Assembly: GCA_016223165.1 (NCBI GenBank) | Contig: JACRPO010000001.1 | Coordinates: 1 to 64,000, forward strand | From: Burkholderiales bacterium | GTDB lineage: Bacteria > Pseudomonadota > Gammaproteobacteria > Burkholderiales > Burkholderiaceae_C | Reading direction: 5' to 3' | DNA: 64,000 bases | Shown: piece after piece, positions 45,547-56,066 of the stretch | Layout: every line of letters begins with the position of its first letter | Position numbering within the stretch: the stretch's first letter is position 1 | Position numbers and translations under genes: made by a program | The notes under the pieces: model-generated | What the model saw: the letters and a program-made list of their open reading frames with translations, nothing else | Database searches by the model: none | What the model was told of the DNA's origin: nothing

Positions 45547-46076
45547 GCCGTGTCCTTCCTGACTTCGGTCCAGTGGTTGGCGAGGTGCATGAGGTGGGCG
45601 CGCGTGTACTGTGCCTTGTCGAGCGCGCCGTAGGCGAAGTGCGGCGCGAGCGGGCCGGTGTGCGCCTCGAACTCGCGCAGCGCCCGTTGCACGCGCGCGA
45701 TGGCCGCTGCGAGGGGCGCCTTCGCATCGATGGCCGGCGCACCGGGGATGGCCTCGGCAAGCGAGTGGCTCATGCGGCCGCGCGCGTCGAAGACGGCGAA
45801 GGCGGCCTTGCCCACGGTCGCCTGGAAGAGCGCGCCCTTGGGTTGCGGAAAGCCGCGCAGCGAATATTCGACGCTCTGGGCCGCGTGTTCGAGCATCTGC
45901 GCGAGGGTCCACGCACCGGTGCCCTTCCAGGCGCCGGGGGGCTCGGCGAGGCTTTCGATGGCCTTCATCGCCGCGGCCAGCGTCGGGAAGGTCTGCACTT
46001 CGGCCATGTTGCATCCCGCGAGCGGGCCAATCAGCAGTCCACCGCCGGCGATCAGCAGCGCGCGTCGCGGCGGCAT
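45543..46076 (-). CDS. DUF1569 family lipoprotein
   Basis: A 177-residue protein with a lipobox LAGC (about 19-22) after a hydrophobic leader, so it is probably membrane-anchored. The body matches DUF1569 (DinB-like four-helix fold) with AWTLAQMLEHAAQSVEYS and HLMHLANHW; the spaced His are the metal-binding pattern of that fold. Function unknown. It sits between the FadA-type thiolase and the enoyl-CoA hydratase of the same operon, a position I have seen as usual in Burkholderiales. Confidence 0.78.
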   Translation of the reverse strand: MPPRRALLIAGGGLLIGPLAGCNMAEVQTFPTLAAAMKAIESLAEPPGAWKGTGAWTLAQMLEHAAQSVEYSLRGFPQPKGALFQATVGKAAFAVFDARGRMSHSLAEAIPGAPAIDAKAPLAAAIARVQRALREFEAHTGPLAPHFAYGALDKAQYTRAHLMHLANHWTEVRKDTA

Positions 46077-46081
46077 CCGGC

Positions 46082-47293
<1,212 letters not shown>

Positions 47294-47319
47294 GTCTTCG
47301 GTTCCTTCTCGTCGTCGCG

Positions 47320-49704
47320 TCAGTTGCGCACCGGCTTGCCGGTTTGCAGCATGCCCATGATCCGCTCCTGGCTCTTCGGGTGCTCGAGCAGGGCGCAGAA
47401 GCGGTCGCGCTCCATCGCCATCAGGTATTCCTCGCTGACGAGCGAGCCGGCGTCGACATCGCCGCCGCACACGACCTCGGCGATGAGGGTGCTGATGTGG
47501 AAGTCGTGCGCACTGATGAAGCCACCGTCGCGCATGTTGGCGAGTTGCCCCTGGATGGTGGAGATGGCGTTGCGGCCGGCCACCGGGAACAAGACCTTCG
47601 CCGGCGGGCGGTAGCCGCTGGCGGCCATCGCCTTGGCCTGCTCGATGGCGACGAAGAGCAGTTCGTCCTTGTGCGGCACGATCACGTCGCTCCACAGCAG
47701 GTAGCCGAGCTTGCGCGATTCGATCGCGCTCGTGCCCACCTTGGCCATCGCAGCGCTGGTGAAGCCGTCGATGAGGAACTTCTGGATGTCGGCATTCGCG
47801 TTGCCGGCCGCGGCCATCTCGGCGGCGCGGCGCGCGATGTAGGTGAGGCCGCCGCCGCCCGGGATCAGGCCGACGCCGACCTCGACGAGGCCGACGTAGG
47901 TTTCCATGTGCGCCACGCGCCGCGCGCTGTGCACGGCGATCTCGCAGCCGCCGCCGAGCGCGATGCCGCGCATCGCGCTCACCACCGGCACCAGCGCATA
48001 GCGCAGCCGCAGCATCAGGTCCTGCAGCTTCTTTTCCTCGGGCTTGATGCCCTTGGCGCCGAGCTTCATGAACACCGGCATCAGCGACTCGAGATTGGCG
48101 CCTGCCGAGAACACGTCGTCGGGCGACCAGATCACGAGGCCCTGGTAGCCCTGCTCGGCGATCTCCACCGCCTTCAGCAGGCCCTCGGTGACAGTGGGAC
48201 TGATGAGGTGCAGCTTGGCGGTGATGCTGGCGATGACCACTTCGCCGTCGAGGGTCCAGACGCGGATCTCCTCGTTCTTGAAGAGTTCGGTGCCGCTCTT
48301 CAGCGGCTCGGGCGCGCCCGAGCCGAGCAGTGCTTCGGGGAAGGGCTGGCGGCGGTAGACGGGCAGGGTGCTCTTGGGTACATACGCCTTCCTCGCCGGG
48401 CTCCACGAACCCTCGGGCGTGTGCACACCGGTGCGGCCATCGAACACCCAGGCCGGCAGCGGCGCCTTCGAAAGCGCCTTGCCGGCCTCGATATCTTCCT
48501 TGACCCACGTTGCCACCTGCTGCCAGCCTGCGTCCTGCCACAGCTCGAACGGACCCTGCTTCGTGCCGAAGCCCCAGCGCATGGCGAGGTCGACATCGCG
48601 CGCGTTGTCGGCAATGCTTTCGAGGTGCACGGCAGCGTAGTGGAAGCTGTCGCGCAGGATGGCCCAGAGGAACTGCGCCTGTGGATTCGTGCTCTCGCGC
48701 AGCAGCTTCAGCCGCTCGGCGGCGGGCTTCTTGAGCATGCGCTCGACGATGGCCTCGGCCTTGCCGCCGGCCGGCACGTAGTCCGCCTTCGCGGGGTCGA
48801 GGCGAAGGATGTCCTTGCCCACCTTCTTGTAGAAGCCGGCACCTGTCTTCTGGCCGAGCGCGCCTTGTTCCAGCAGCTTGGCCAGCACGGGCGGCGTGGC
48901 GTAGAGCGGGAAGAAGGGGTCGTCCTTCAGGTTGTCCTGCATCGTCTTCACGACATGGGCCATGGTGTCCAGGCCCACCACGTCGGCGGTGCGGAAGGTG
49001 CCGCTGGAGGCGCGGCCCATCTTCTTGCCGGTGAGGTCGTCGACGACGTCGTAGCCGAGGCCGAAGTTCTCGGCCTCCTTCATCGTCGCCATCATGCCGG
49101 CGATGCCGACGCGGTTGGCGACGAAGTTCGGCGTGTCCTTGGCGCGCACGACGCCCTTGCCGAGCGCGCTGGTGACGAAGGTCTCGAGCTGGTCGAGCAC
49201 CTCGGGCAAGGTGGTCGGCGTGGCGATCAGCTCCACCAGCGTCATGTAGCGCGGCGGGTTGAAGAAATGGATGCCGCAGAAGCGCGGCTTGATGGCCTCG
49301 GGCAGCGCCTCGGCGAGCTTGGTGATCGACAGGCCCGAGGTATTGCTCGCGACGATGGCGTGCGCGGCCACCGCCGGCGCGATGCGCTTGTACAGATCGA
49401 GCTTCCAGTCCATGCGCTCGGCGATGGCCTCGATGACGAGGTCGCACTCGCCGAGCTTGCCGAGATGCTCTTCGTAGTTGGCGGGCTCTATGAGCGCGGC
49501 GTCTTCGGGGATGCCGAGCGGCGCCGGCTTGAGCTTCTTGAGGTTGTCGATGGCCTTGAGGGCGATGCCGCTCTTGGGCCCTTCTTTCGCCGGCAGGTCG
49601 AACAGCACCACCGCCACCTTGTTGTTGACCAGATGGGCGGCGATCTGCGCCCCCATCACCCCGGCGCCGAGCACGGCGACCTTGCGGACTGGGAATCGGT
49701 TCAC
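47320..49704 (-). CDS. fadB: 3-hydroxyacyl-CoA dehydrogenase / enoyl-CoA hydratase
   Basis: A 794-residue bifunctional enzyme. The N-terminal half is the NAD-dependent dehydrogenase, starting with GAGVMGAQIA (13-22) and HFFNPP. The C-terminal half is the crotonase domain with GVGLIPGGGG and GCEIAVH. Domain order is dehydrogenase first, the reverse of E. coli FadB and as in FadN/PA-type proteins. GTG 49704 is the start; VRKVAVLGAG begins six residues on. It catalyses two steps of beta-oxidation together with FadA. Confidence 0.93.
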   Translation of the reverse strand: MNRFPVRKVAVLGAGVMGAQIAAHLVNNKVAVVLFDLPAKEGPKSGIALKAIDNLKKLKPAPLGIPEDAALIEPANYEEHLGKLGECDLVIEAIAERMDWKLDLYKRIAPAVAAHAIVASNTSGLSITKLAEALPEAIKPRFCGIHFFNPPRYMTLVELIATPTTLPEVLDQLETFVTSALGKGVVRAKDTPNFVANRVGIAGMMATMKEAENFGLGYDVVDDLTGKKMGRASSGTFRTADVVGLDTMAHVVKTMQDNLKDDPFFPLYATPPVLAKLLEQGALGQKTGAGFYKKVGKDILRLDPAKADYVPAGGKAEAIVERMLKKPAAERLKLLRESTNPQAQFLWAILRDSFHYAAVHLESIADNARDVDLAMRWGFGTKQGPFELWQDAGWQQVATWVKEDIEAGKALSKAPLPAWVFDGRTGVHTPEGSWSPARKAYVPKSTLPVYRRQPFPEALLGSGAPEPLKSGTELFKNEEIRVWTLDGEVVIASITAKLHLISPTVTEGLLKAVEIAEQGYQGLVIWSPDDVFSAGANLESLMPVFMKLGAKGIKPEEKKLQDLMLRLRYALVPVVSAMRGIALGGGCEIAVHSARRVAHMETYVGLVEVGVGLIPGGGGLTYIARRAAEMAAAGNANADIQKFLIDGFTSAAMAKVGTSAIESRKLGYLLWSDVIVPHKDELLFVAIEQAKAMAASGYRPPAKVLFPVAGRNAISTIQGQLANMRDGGFISAHDFHISTLIAEVVCGGDVDAGSLVSEEYLMAMERDRFCALLEHPKSQERIMGMLQTGKPVRN

Positions 49705-49772
49705 TCAGCGCTCCAGAAGATGGGGTTGACCGGTGCTATGCGTGCCAGGCGTGCCAAGCGCGCCATATGCCG

Positions 49773-50204
49773 TCACTCGACGCGCAGCCAGGTCTGATTG
49801 CGATAGAAGGGCCCGATAAAGCCGCGCACCTCGAGCACCTTGCCGCCCTCCTTGGGCGTCAGGCGCACCTTGTAGGTCTTGCCGTTGTTGGGGTCGAGGA
49901 TGCTGCCGCCATCCCAGTAGGGTTCGTCGGCGCTCTTCTTCACGCCTTCGATGATCGTCATGCCGAGCACGGGCTGGTCCTTGCGCGCGTCGGTGCACTT
50001 CTCGCACTTCGAATCCTGCTTGGTCGCGTCGAGCAGCTTCTCGATCTTGCCGCTGAGCGCGCCGCCCGACTCGACGATGCGCACGTAGCTCTTCTCCTGC
50101 TTGGTCTCGTCGTCGATCGTCTTCCACACGCCCACCGGCGAGGCCTGCGCGAAAGCGGCCTCGGCGAGCAGGGCCACGGCGGCGGCGAACATCACGTCTC
50201 TCAT
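49773..50204 (-). CDS. DUF2147 family secreted protein
   Basis: A 143-residue exported protein with a signal peptide (1-19, cleavage after AFAQA). The mature part is DUF2147: SPVGVWKTIDDETKQEKSYV, a Cys pair in CEKCTDA, LGMTIIEG and the C-terminal GFIGPFYRNQTWLRVE. Function unknown. It lies between the acyl-CoA dehydrogenase and FadB-type genes, 81 bp after the former, and is probably co-transcribed with them. Confidence 0.85.
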   Translation of the reverse strand: MRDVMFAAAVALLAEAAFAQASPVGVWKTIDDETKQEKSYVRIVESGGALSGKIEKLLDATKQDSKCEKCTDARKDQPVLGMTIIEGVKKSADEPYWDGGSILDPNNGKTYKVRLTPKEGGKVLEVRGFIGPFYRNQTWLRVE

Positions 50205-50285
50205 GGGAGCGCTCCTTCCTGATGAATCTTGCTGATGAGTCTTGGCTGATGGATTGCGGGCCAGCGCAACGGCGTGGCGCCGACT

Positions 50286-52100
50286 CTAGAACAACGCCTC
50301 GTCCATCGCCATCAGCGGCGCCAGGCCGGCGCGGGCACTGCGGATGAGGCCGGCGGTCTCGGGCAGGAGCTTGGCGAAGTAGAAGCGGGCGGTGTGCAGC
50401 TTGGCGGTGTAGAAGGGGTCGCACCCCTCGCCTTGTTCTTCCTTCTTCTCGAGCGCCACCTTGGCCATGCGGGCCCAGAAATAAGCGAAGACGAGATGCC
50501 CGGCGACGCGCAGGTAGTCGACCGCGGCGGCACCCACCTCGTCGGCGTTGCCGAAGGCCTTCATGCCGAGCTCGGTGGTGAGCTTGGTCACCTTGTCGCC
50601 GAGGTCGGCCAGCGGGTTGACGAACTCCTGCATCGCCTCGTTCGTGCCCTCCTCCTCGATGAACTCGGTGACGAGCTTGCCGAACTTCTTCAGCTTGGCG
50701 CCGTTGTCGCCGAGGACCTTGCGGCCGAGCAGGTCGAGGCTCTGCACGGTGTTCGTGCCCTCATAGATCATGTTGATGCGCGCGTCGCGCACGTACTGCT
50801 CCATGCCCCACTCGGCGATGTAGCCGTGCCCGCCGTACACCTGCATGCAGTGGCTGGTGGCGATCCAGCCGTTGTCGGTGAGGAAGGCCTTGACGATGGG
50901 CGTGAGCAGTGCGGTGAGGTCGCCGGCCTCCTTGCGCTCGTCCTCGTCGTCGCTGGCGATCATCTTGTCGATGAGCAGGGCGCAGTAGACGGCCAGCGCG
51001 CGGCCGCCCTCGGCGTAGGCGCGCGCCGTGAGCAGCATCTTGCGCACGTCGGGGTGCACGATGATCGTGTCGGCCGGCTGCTCGGGCTGCTTGGGGCCGG
51101 AGAGGGCGCGCATCTGGCGCCGGTCCTTCGCGTAGGCGACGGCATTCTGGTAGGCCACCTCGGTGAGGCCGAGGCTCTGGTTGCCCACGCCCAGGCGGGC
51201 CGCGTTCATCATCACGAACATCGCCGGCAGGCCCTTGTTCGGCTCGCCGACGAGCGTGCCGGTGGCGCCGTCCAGGCTGAGCTGTGCCGTGGCGTTGCCG
51301 TGGATGCCCATCTTGTGCTCGATGCCGGTGCAGTAGATGGCGTTGCGTTCGCCGAGCGAGCCGTCGGCCTTGACGTTGAACTTGGGCACGGCGAACAGGC
51401 TGATGCCCTTGCTGCCTTGCGGCGCGTCGGGCAGGCGCGCGAGCACGAGGTGCACGATGTTCTCGGCCATGTCGTGCTCGCCGGCGCTGATGAAGATTTT
51501 CTGGCCGGTGAGCTTGTAGCTGCCGTCGGCTTCGCCGCCGATGACGGGTTCGGCCTTCGTGCGCAACAGCCCGAGGTCGGTGCCGCAATGCGACTCGGTC
51601 AGGCACATCGTGCCGGTCCACACGCCGCTCGTCAGCTTGGGCAGGTAGGTCTTCTTCTGCGCTTCGGTGCCGTGCGCGTGCAGGCACTCGAGCGCGCCGT
51701 GCGAGAGGCCGGGGTACATCGTCCAGGCCTGGTTCGCCGAGTTCATCATCTCGTAGATGCACTGGTTGAGCACGACCGGCAGGCCCTGGCCGCCGAACTC
51801 GGGCTCGACGCTGAGCGCCGGCCAGCCCCCCTCGACGTACTTCGCGTAGGCCTCCTTGAAGCCCTTGGGCGTGCGCACGCTGTGCGTGGCCTTGTCGTGC
51901 GTGCAGCCCTCGCGGTCGCCGGAGAGGTTGAGCGGGAACAGCATCTCGCTGGCGAACTTGCCGCCTTCCTCGAGCACGGCATTCATGGTGCCGGCGTCGA
52001 CCTCGGCATGGCGCGGGCAGCCCTTGAGCTCGTCGGTGACCTTGAGCACCTCGTGCAGGACGAACTGCATGTCGCGCAGCGGTGGGGTGTACTGGGGCAT
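50286..52100 (-). CDS. Acyl-CoA dehydrogenase, long C-terminal form
   Basis: A 604-residue flavoprotein that introduces the trans-2 double bond in acyl-CoA. The FAD/acyl site signatures MCLTESHCGTDLG (about 165-177) and the QVYGGHGYIAEWGMEQYVRDARINMIYEGTN region (about 420-450) are clear; the catalytic base is the Glu in YEGTN. The extra C-terminal domain of about 150 residues is typical of the AidB/FadE5-like branch. GGGAG precedes ATG 52100. First gene after TetR in the fatty-acid cluster. Confidence 0.92.
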   Translation of the reverse strand: MPQYTPPLRDMQFVLHEVLKVTDELKGCPRHAEVDAGTMNAVLEEGGKFASEMLFPLNLSGDREGCTHDKATHSVRTPKGFKEAYAKYVEGGWPALSVEPEFGGQGLPVVLNQCIYEMMNSANQAWTMYPGLSHGALECLHAHGTEAQKKTYLPKLTSGVWTGTMCLTESHCGTDLGLLRTKAEPVIGGEADGSYKLTGQKIFISAGEHDMAENIVHLVLARLPDAPQGSKGISLFAVPKFNVKADGSLGERNAIYCTGIEHKMGIHGNATAQLSLDGATGTLVGEPNKGLPAMFVMMNAARLGVGNQSLGLTEVAYQNAVAYAKDRRQMRALSGPKQPEQPADTIIVHPDVRKMLLTARAYAEGGRALAVYCALLIDKMIASDDEDERKEAGDLTALLTPIVKAFLTDNGWIATSHCMQVYGGHGYIAEWGMEQYVRDARINMIYEGTNTVQSLDLLGRKVLGDNGAKLKKFGKLVTEFIEEEGTNEAMQEFVNPLADLGDKVTKLTTELGMKAFGNADEVGAAAVDYLRVAGHLVFAYFWARMAKVALEKKEEQGEGCDPFYTAKLHTARFYFAKLLPETAGLIRSARAGLAPLMAMDEALF

Positions 52101-52155
52101 GGTGCTCTCCCTTGGCGAAAAAAGTCGGAAGGAAACGGGGGCGGTTCAGCGCGGT

Positions 52156-53004
52156 TCAACGTGACGGAGCAGCGCCGGCCCGTGCCCGGCGGCCGGCCCC
52201 CGATGGCGGGGCCGTGCGCTTGCCGACCGCCTTCGCGGCGGCGGGCCTCTTGGTGATGGTCTGCTGGATGGCGTGCTGGGCGGCCCGTGTCTGACCCTCG
52301 CCGCCGGGCCGGTAGAAGGCGATGACGCGCTCGAAGCCGGTGCGCGCCCGGTCGAGCACGCCGGCGTTGCGCAGGAAGCGCCAGTCGTGGTGCAGCGCGA
52401 GGATGAGGCCGTGGATCTCGAACAGCATCTGCGCCGCGTCGGCGTCGGCACGCAGGTGGCCGGCCTCGATGGAAGCGCGGATCGCCCGCTCGAGCGCCGC
52501 GTGCCAGGCGCGCACCATCGTTGCCAGCGCATCGCGCACGGGCCCGGGGCGGTCGTCGAACTCGACGGCGCCGCTGATGTAGATGCAGCCCGAGTCGAGC
52601 TCGACCGAGACGCGGTGGATCCAGCGCTCGAACAGCGCCGTGAGGCGGGGCAGGCCACGCGGCTCGCGGATGGCCGGGAAGAACACCTCTTCCTCGAAGC
52701 GCGCGTGGTACTCGCGGATGACCGAGATCTGCAGCTCCTCGCGCGAGCCGAAGTGCGCGAAGACCCCCGACTTGCTCATGTGCATGACCTCGGCCAGCGC
52801 GCCGATGGACAGGCCCTCGAGGCCCATCTGCGAGGCGAGCGACAGTGCCGCGTCGAGGATGGCGGCGCGCGTCTGCTGGCCCTTCTGCGCGGCCCGCGAG
52901 CCGGCCGCGGGCGCCTGCTGTGCGGGGGGTGCGGCGTCGGTGCCGGCCCTGGGGCCGGCGGCGGCGGTGGCCGGATGGAACGACGATGGAGCGGTGGTGG
53001 CCAT
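52156..53004 (-). CDS. TetR/AcrR-family transcriptional regulator
   Basis: A 282-residue repressor. An Ala/Pro-rich N-terminal 40 residues precede the HTH (TRAAILDAALSLASQMG then LAEVMHMSKSGVFAHF, about 45-85). The ligand domain follows to about 230, and a basic Ala/Lys/Arg tail ends the protein. It lies 55 bp upstream of the acyl-CoA dehydrogenase and is likely the acyl-CoA-responsive repressor of the fad-type cluster, as in related bacteria. A dyad at 53006-53025 abuts its start. Confidence 0.85.
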   Translation of the reverse strand: MATTAPSSFHPATAAAGPRAGTDAAPPAQQAPAAGSRAAQKGQQTRAAILDAALSLASQMGLEGLSIGALAEVMHMSKSGVFAHFGSREELQISVIREYHARFEEEVFFPAIREPRGLPRLTALFERWIHRVSVELDSGCIYISGAVEFDDRPGPVRDALATMVRAWHAALERAIRASIEAGHLRADADAAQMLFEIHGLILALHHDWRFLRNAGVLDRARTGFERVIAFYRPGGEGQTRAAQHAIQQTITKRPAAAKAVGKRTAPPSGAGRRARAGAAPSR

Positions 53005-53005
53005 G

Positions 53006-53025
53006 GCACGAACGAACGATCGTGC
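53006..53025. promoter_or_regulatory. Candidate TetR operator
   Basis: GCACGA-N8-TCGTGC is an inverted repeat one base upstream of the TetR start codon, with ACGAACG-type half sites as in several fatty-acid regulators. Autorepression is plausible; it is far from the acyl-CoA dehydrogenase start, so operon control would need read-through from TetR. Confidence 0.5.
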
Positions 53026-53053
53026 TATTTTGCAGAGATCGGCCGCGGCCGCC

Positions 53054-53075
53054 GCGCCGGCGGGGCGCCTTTTTT
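53054..53075 (+). terminator. Terminator-like hairpin and T6 tract on the plus strand
   Basis: GCGCC-GGCGG-GGCGC is followed by CTTTTTT (T at 53070-53075). On the plus strand it has the form of an intrinsic terminator, but no plus-strand gene ends here; both neighbours are on the minus strand. Stem of only 5 bp; it may be coincidental. Confidence 0.3.
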
Positions 53076-53127
53076 CTAGGGCATGCCGTCTAGTTCACGG
53101 TGCACCCGGCGCCGCATCCGACCGCGC

Positions 53128-54297
53128 TCACTCCTCGTCGGCGTCGTCGCCCTTTTCCTTCTGCTCGGCCGCCGCCTCGGCAACGCTCTTGTCGAGGACC
53201 GGGCGCAGCCGCTCGGCGCGCAGGACGAAGGCGTCGCGCGGCACCGCCCTTTGCCACATCAACGAAGGCGGCGGCAGTGTGTGCGCGTACAGCTCGGCGA
53301 ACCAGCGCTCCTGGCGCTGCTGGTTCAGCGCCAGCAGGATGGCCGCCCCGGCCACGTAGGCGGCGGTGGCCGCGTAGGCGAGCGCGCGCCGCTGCTGCGG
53401 CAGCACGAGCCGCGCGTGCGCCCACAGCGTGACGACGCCGATCGCCGCCGTGGCGCCCGTGACGAGGCGGGCGAACCCCGGCCAGCCGCTCAGGCCGGAG
53501 AGCCAGACGAGCGCGAAGCTCGTCACCTCGACCGCCAGCACGCCGCGCACGGCCACGGCCACGTGCGGCCAGAACTCGAAGCGGTGCTGGAAGATCTTCG
53601 AGGCCAGGGCCCACAACAGGCACCAGGCGCCCAGCGCCAGCGGCGCGCCGACGAGCGGCGGCAGCCAGTCGGATGCCTTGCTGCCCGGATCGAGGCTGAT
53701 GGCATGACCGGCCAGGACCCACAGCCACAGCAGCAGCGCCAGCACGAGCGTGCCCGCGTGGTCGCTGCGCGTGGTGGCGAGGTCGCGCTCGGGCTCGAGT
53801 GCATCGCCCGCGCGGCGCAGGCGCAGCCGCGTCAGGCCGGCAGTGAGCTCGACGGCGCCGGTGCCGGCCGCCGCGGCCACCGCGGCCACCGCGGCGGAAG
53901 CGCGCGCAGCGTCCGTGCCCGGGTCGTCGAGCGCCACCGGCTCGCCGCCCGCTGGCAGCCGGCGGCGGCCCCAGCGCATGCCGTTGCGGCCGGGGAGGAC
54001 GCGCAGACGCGGCGAGCCGCCCCGCCCGGCCTCGATGACGGCGTGGTACGGCGCGACATGCGGGTCGTCGAGCACGATGTCGTTGTCGATGGCGCGGCCG
54101 ATGGCCACCGGCCACGCCGCCACCGACAGCGCATGGCGCACGCGGCCGTCGCGGTCGAGCACCTCGATGCGCGCCAGCGGGCCGGACGGCGCCGCCTCGG
54201 TGGGGGCGTCCGCCGGCGCTTCCGCGGCGGCGGCATGGTCTTCGCCCGGCACGGTCGGCGCAGGCCCTTCGGTGTCGAGGTATCCCGTCTGGCTCAT
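53128..54297 (-). CDS. FHA domain membrane protein
   Basis: A 389-residue protein with an N-terminal FHA domain (about 40-130; IGRAIDNDIVLDDPHVAPYH), which in other proteins binds phosphothreonine. The usual Ser of the SxxH binding motif is replaced by Ala-Pro here. Six or so transmembrane helices fill about 185-330 and a charged Glu/Lys-rich tail ends it. The ATG overlaps the stop of the upstream protease (TCAT at 54294-54297), so the two are made together. The partner is unknown. Confidence 0.75.
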   Translation of the reverse strand: MSQTGYLDTEGPAPTVPGEDHAAAAEAPADAPTEAAPSGPLARIEVLDRDGRVRHALSVAAWPVAIGRAIDNDIVLDDPHVAPYHAVIEAGRGGSPRLRVLPGRNGMRWGRRRLPAGGEPVALDDPGTDAARASAAVAAVAAAAGTGAVELTAGLTRLRLRRAGDALEPERDLATTRSDHAGTLVLALLLWLWVLAGHAISLDPGSKASDWLPPLVGAPLALGAWCLLWALASKIFQHRFEFWPHVAVAVRGVLAVEVTSFALVWLSGLSGWPGFARLVTGATAAIGVVTLWAHARLVLPQQRRALAYAATAAYVAGAAILLALNQQRQERWFAELYAHTLPPPSLMWQRAVPRDAFVLRAERLRPVLDKSVAEAAAEQKEKGDDADEE

Positions 54298-55859
54298 GGG
54301 GCCCCCTTGCGCGCCGCCGCCGGCATCGCCTTCGGGTTGAGGCCGAACCCGGCCAGGTAGTGCGCGGCGAGCTTCTGCGCGTTGGCAAACGAGAAGCCGA
54401 AGGCGTCGAAGCGACCCTGCACGCCTTGCGTCGAGCCGTCCAGCGTCGTGACGAGCAGGGAGAGGTCGAACAGCCCCGGCAGCTTCTTGTGCGCGCGCAG
54501 GCACATCACGGCGCGCAGCGGCAGGCCCTGGCCCTGCACGGTGTCCTCGATGCAATGGGCGGCGCTCTGCAGACGCGTCGCCGAGCCGAAGGGTTCGTTG
54601 CGGAAGCTCTTGGAGTAGCGGTCGACGAAGCGGATGGCGCCGATGCGCCGGCCGTCGTAGGCCTCATGGCGCACGACGAGATGGCCGAGCAGCTGGTTGC
54701 CGCCGACGAAGATGCGGCTGTCCATGTTGCAGTCGCTGCGCTCGAAGAGCAGGCCGCGCGCATCGGGCGGGTTGCTGCGGCCCCAGCAGCGCATGTACTT
54801 CTCCTGCGGCACCGGGATCGCATAGTGCGCATGGCCCGAGGCGCGCCAGGGCTGCGACAGGAAGGCCTGCGTCAGCGCCTCCTGGTGCGCGGTGAGCTGC
54901 TGCACGATGCGCGGGTAGACGGCCTCGGTGATGGGGGCGGCCCTGGCGCCGCGCCCGAGCAGCTGGTCGGCGAAGGTGGCGGGCACGAGGAAGCTGACCT
55001 GCTCGCCGTCGCGGCGCGCGGCGACGTTGACGCCGATGACGCGGCCGCGCTCGTCGAGTGCAGGGCCGCCGCTCATGCCGCCGGACAGCGAGCCGCCGAA
55101 GAAGATCACCGGCAGGTAGCTGCGTTCGGCCAGCCCGTTGTAGGCGCCGCTCATGACCGCGAAGCCCACGTCGAGCGGATTGCCGAGCGAGTGGATGCGC
55201 TCGCCGCGCTGCAACGGCTCGCTGTCGGGGCGGAAGTTCAGCACGCCGCGGCCGGCGAGAGCGGCGGGCTCGGCCACCTTCAGCAGCGCCAGGTCGTGCA
55301 CGACGTCGATGTCGAGCAGTTGCAGCGCGCCCTGGCGCCCGTCGGCGGTGGCGTAGACGAGCCGGTACTGCGCCGGTTTCAGCGCGAACTGGCTGACCAC
55401 GTGGTAGTTGGTGATCAGGTGCCCCTCCTCGGTGACGAGGAAACCGGAGCCGACCGAGGCCTGGCTGTCCTGCCCGCGCAGCAGCGTGCGCACCTGCAGC
55501 AGCCGCTCGCGCGCGCTGGCGAAGGCGCGCTGGCTGGCATCGGGCGGGATGCCGGGGGCAGGGGGCGCCGTGGGGGCCGGCACGATCGACGGGGCGCCGG
55601 GCGCGGGCACCGCGGCCGAAGCGGCGGGCGCGATCTGTGCGGTGCGTGCCGGCGCGGCCTGCGCGGTGCGCGCAGGCGCGTCCTGTGGCGCGCGCACCGG
55701 CGCGCGTGTGGCCGTCGGCTGCGCCACCGCGATGCCGGCAAGGGCGCCGAGGCCGCTGAAGAGCAGGCTCGGGAAGGCAAGCGCCGCCGCGAGACCGCCG
55801 ATGCGACGGGCCCGCCGAAGCGGCTGGCGATGATCGGGCATCGAGTCATTGTGTCCCAT
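54294..55859 (-). CDS. Secreted trypsin-like serine protease
   Basis: A protein of 521 residues from ATG 55859 (515 from ATG 55841). After a signal peptide with basic RRARR and hydrophobic core, a long Ala/Pro/Thr linker (about 40-110) leads to an S1C-like protease domain: His in TNYHVV, Asp in HDLALLK, nucleophile Ser in GGMSGGPAL. The C-terminal 200 residues, with several Cys, are unassigned. No PDZ domain is visible, unlike DegP. It is coupled to the membrane FHA gene. Confidence 0.78.
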   Translation of the reverse strand: MGHNDSMPDHRQPLRRARRIGGLAAALAFPSLLFSGLGALAGIAVAQPTATRAPVRAPQDAPARTAQAAPARTAQIAPAASAAVPAPGAPSIVPAPTAPPAPGIPPDASQRAFASARERLLQVRTLLRGQDSQASVGSGFLVTEEGHLITNYHVVSQFALKPAQYRLVYATADGRQGALQLLDIDVVHDLALLKVAEPAALAGRGVLNFRPDSEPLQRGERIHSLGNPLDVGFAVMSGAYNGLAERSYLPVIFFGGSLSGGMSGGPALDERGRVIGVNVAARRDGEQVSFLVPATFADQLLGRGARAAPITEAVYPRIVQQLTAHQEALTQAFLSQPWRASGHAHYAIPVPQEKYMRCWGRSNPPDARGLLFERSDCNMDSRIFVGGNQLLGHLVVRHEAYDGRRIGAIRFVDRYSKSFRNEPFGSATRLQSAAHCIEDTVQGQGLPLRAVMCLRAHKKLPGLFDLSLLVTTLDGSTQGVQGRFDAFGFSFANAQKLAAHYLAGFGLNPKAMPAAARKGAP

Positions 55860-56066
55860 CGCATGGCCCGGCCCGGCTGCCCGGAAGGTGAAGACCGCAC
55901 GGCGCGGCAGGCGGTGCTTGCGCCACACGCCGCATGCGGCGCGATCGCCGCGTGCCGCGCACGTTGCACGGCGCGCACGCCCTGCGCGGCGCCCGGCACG
56001 ACCTCGGCGCGGGCTCGTTCGCGCGTTCTTGCTATGCTTCGTTCGGGAAGGTTCTTCCCACCCACG

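Noticed and set aside
47344..49797. An 817-codon open frame on the plus strand
   Set aside because: Antisense to the FadB-type gene; composition is typical of frame shadow.
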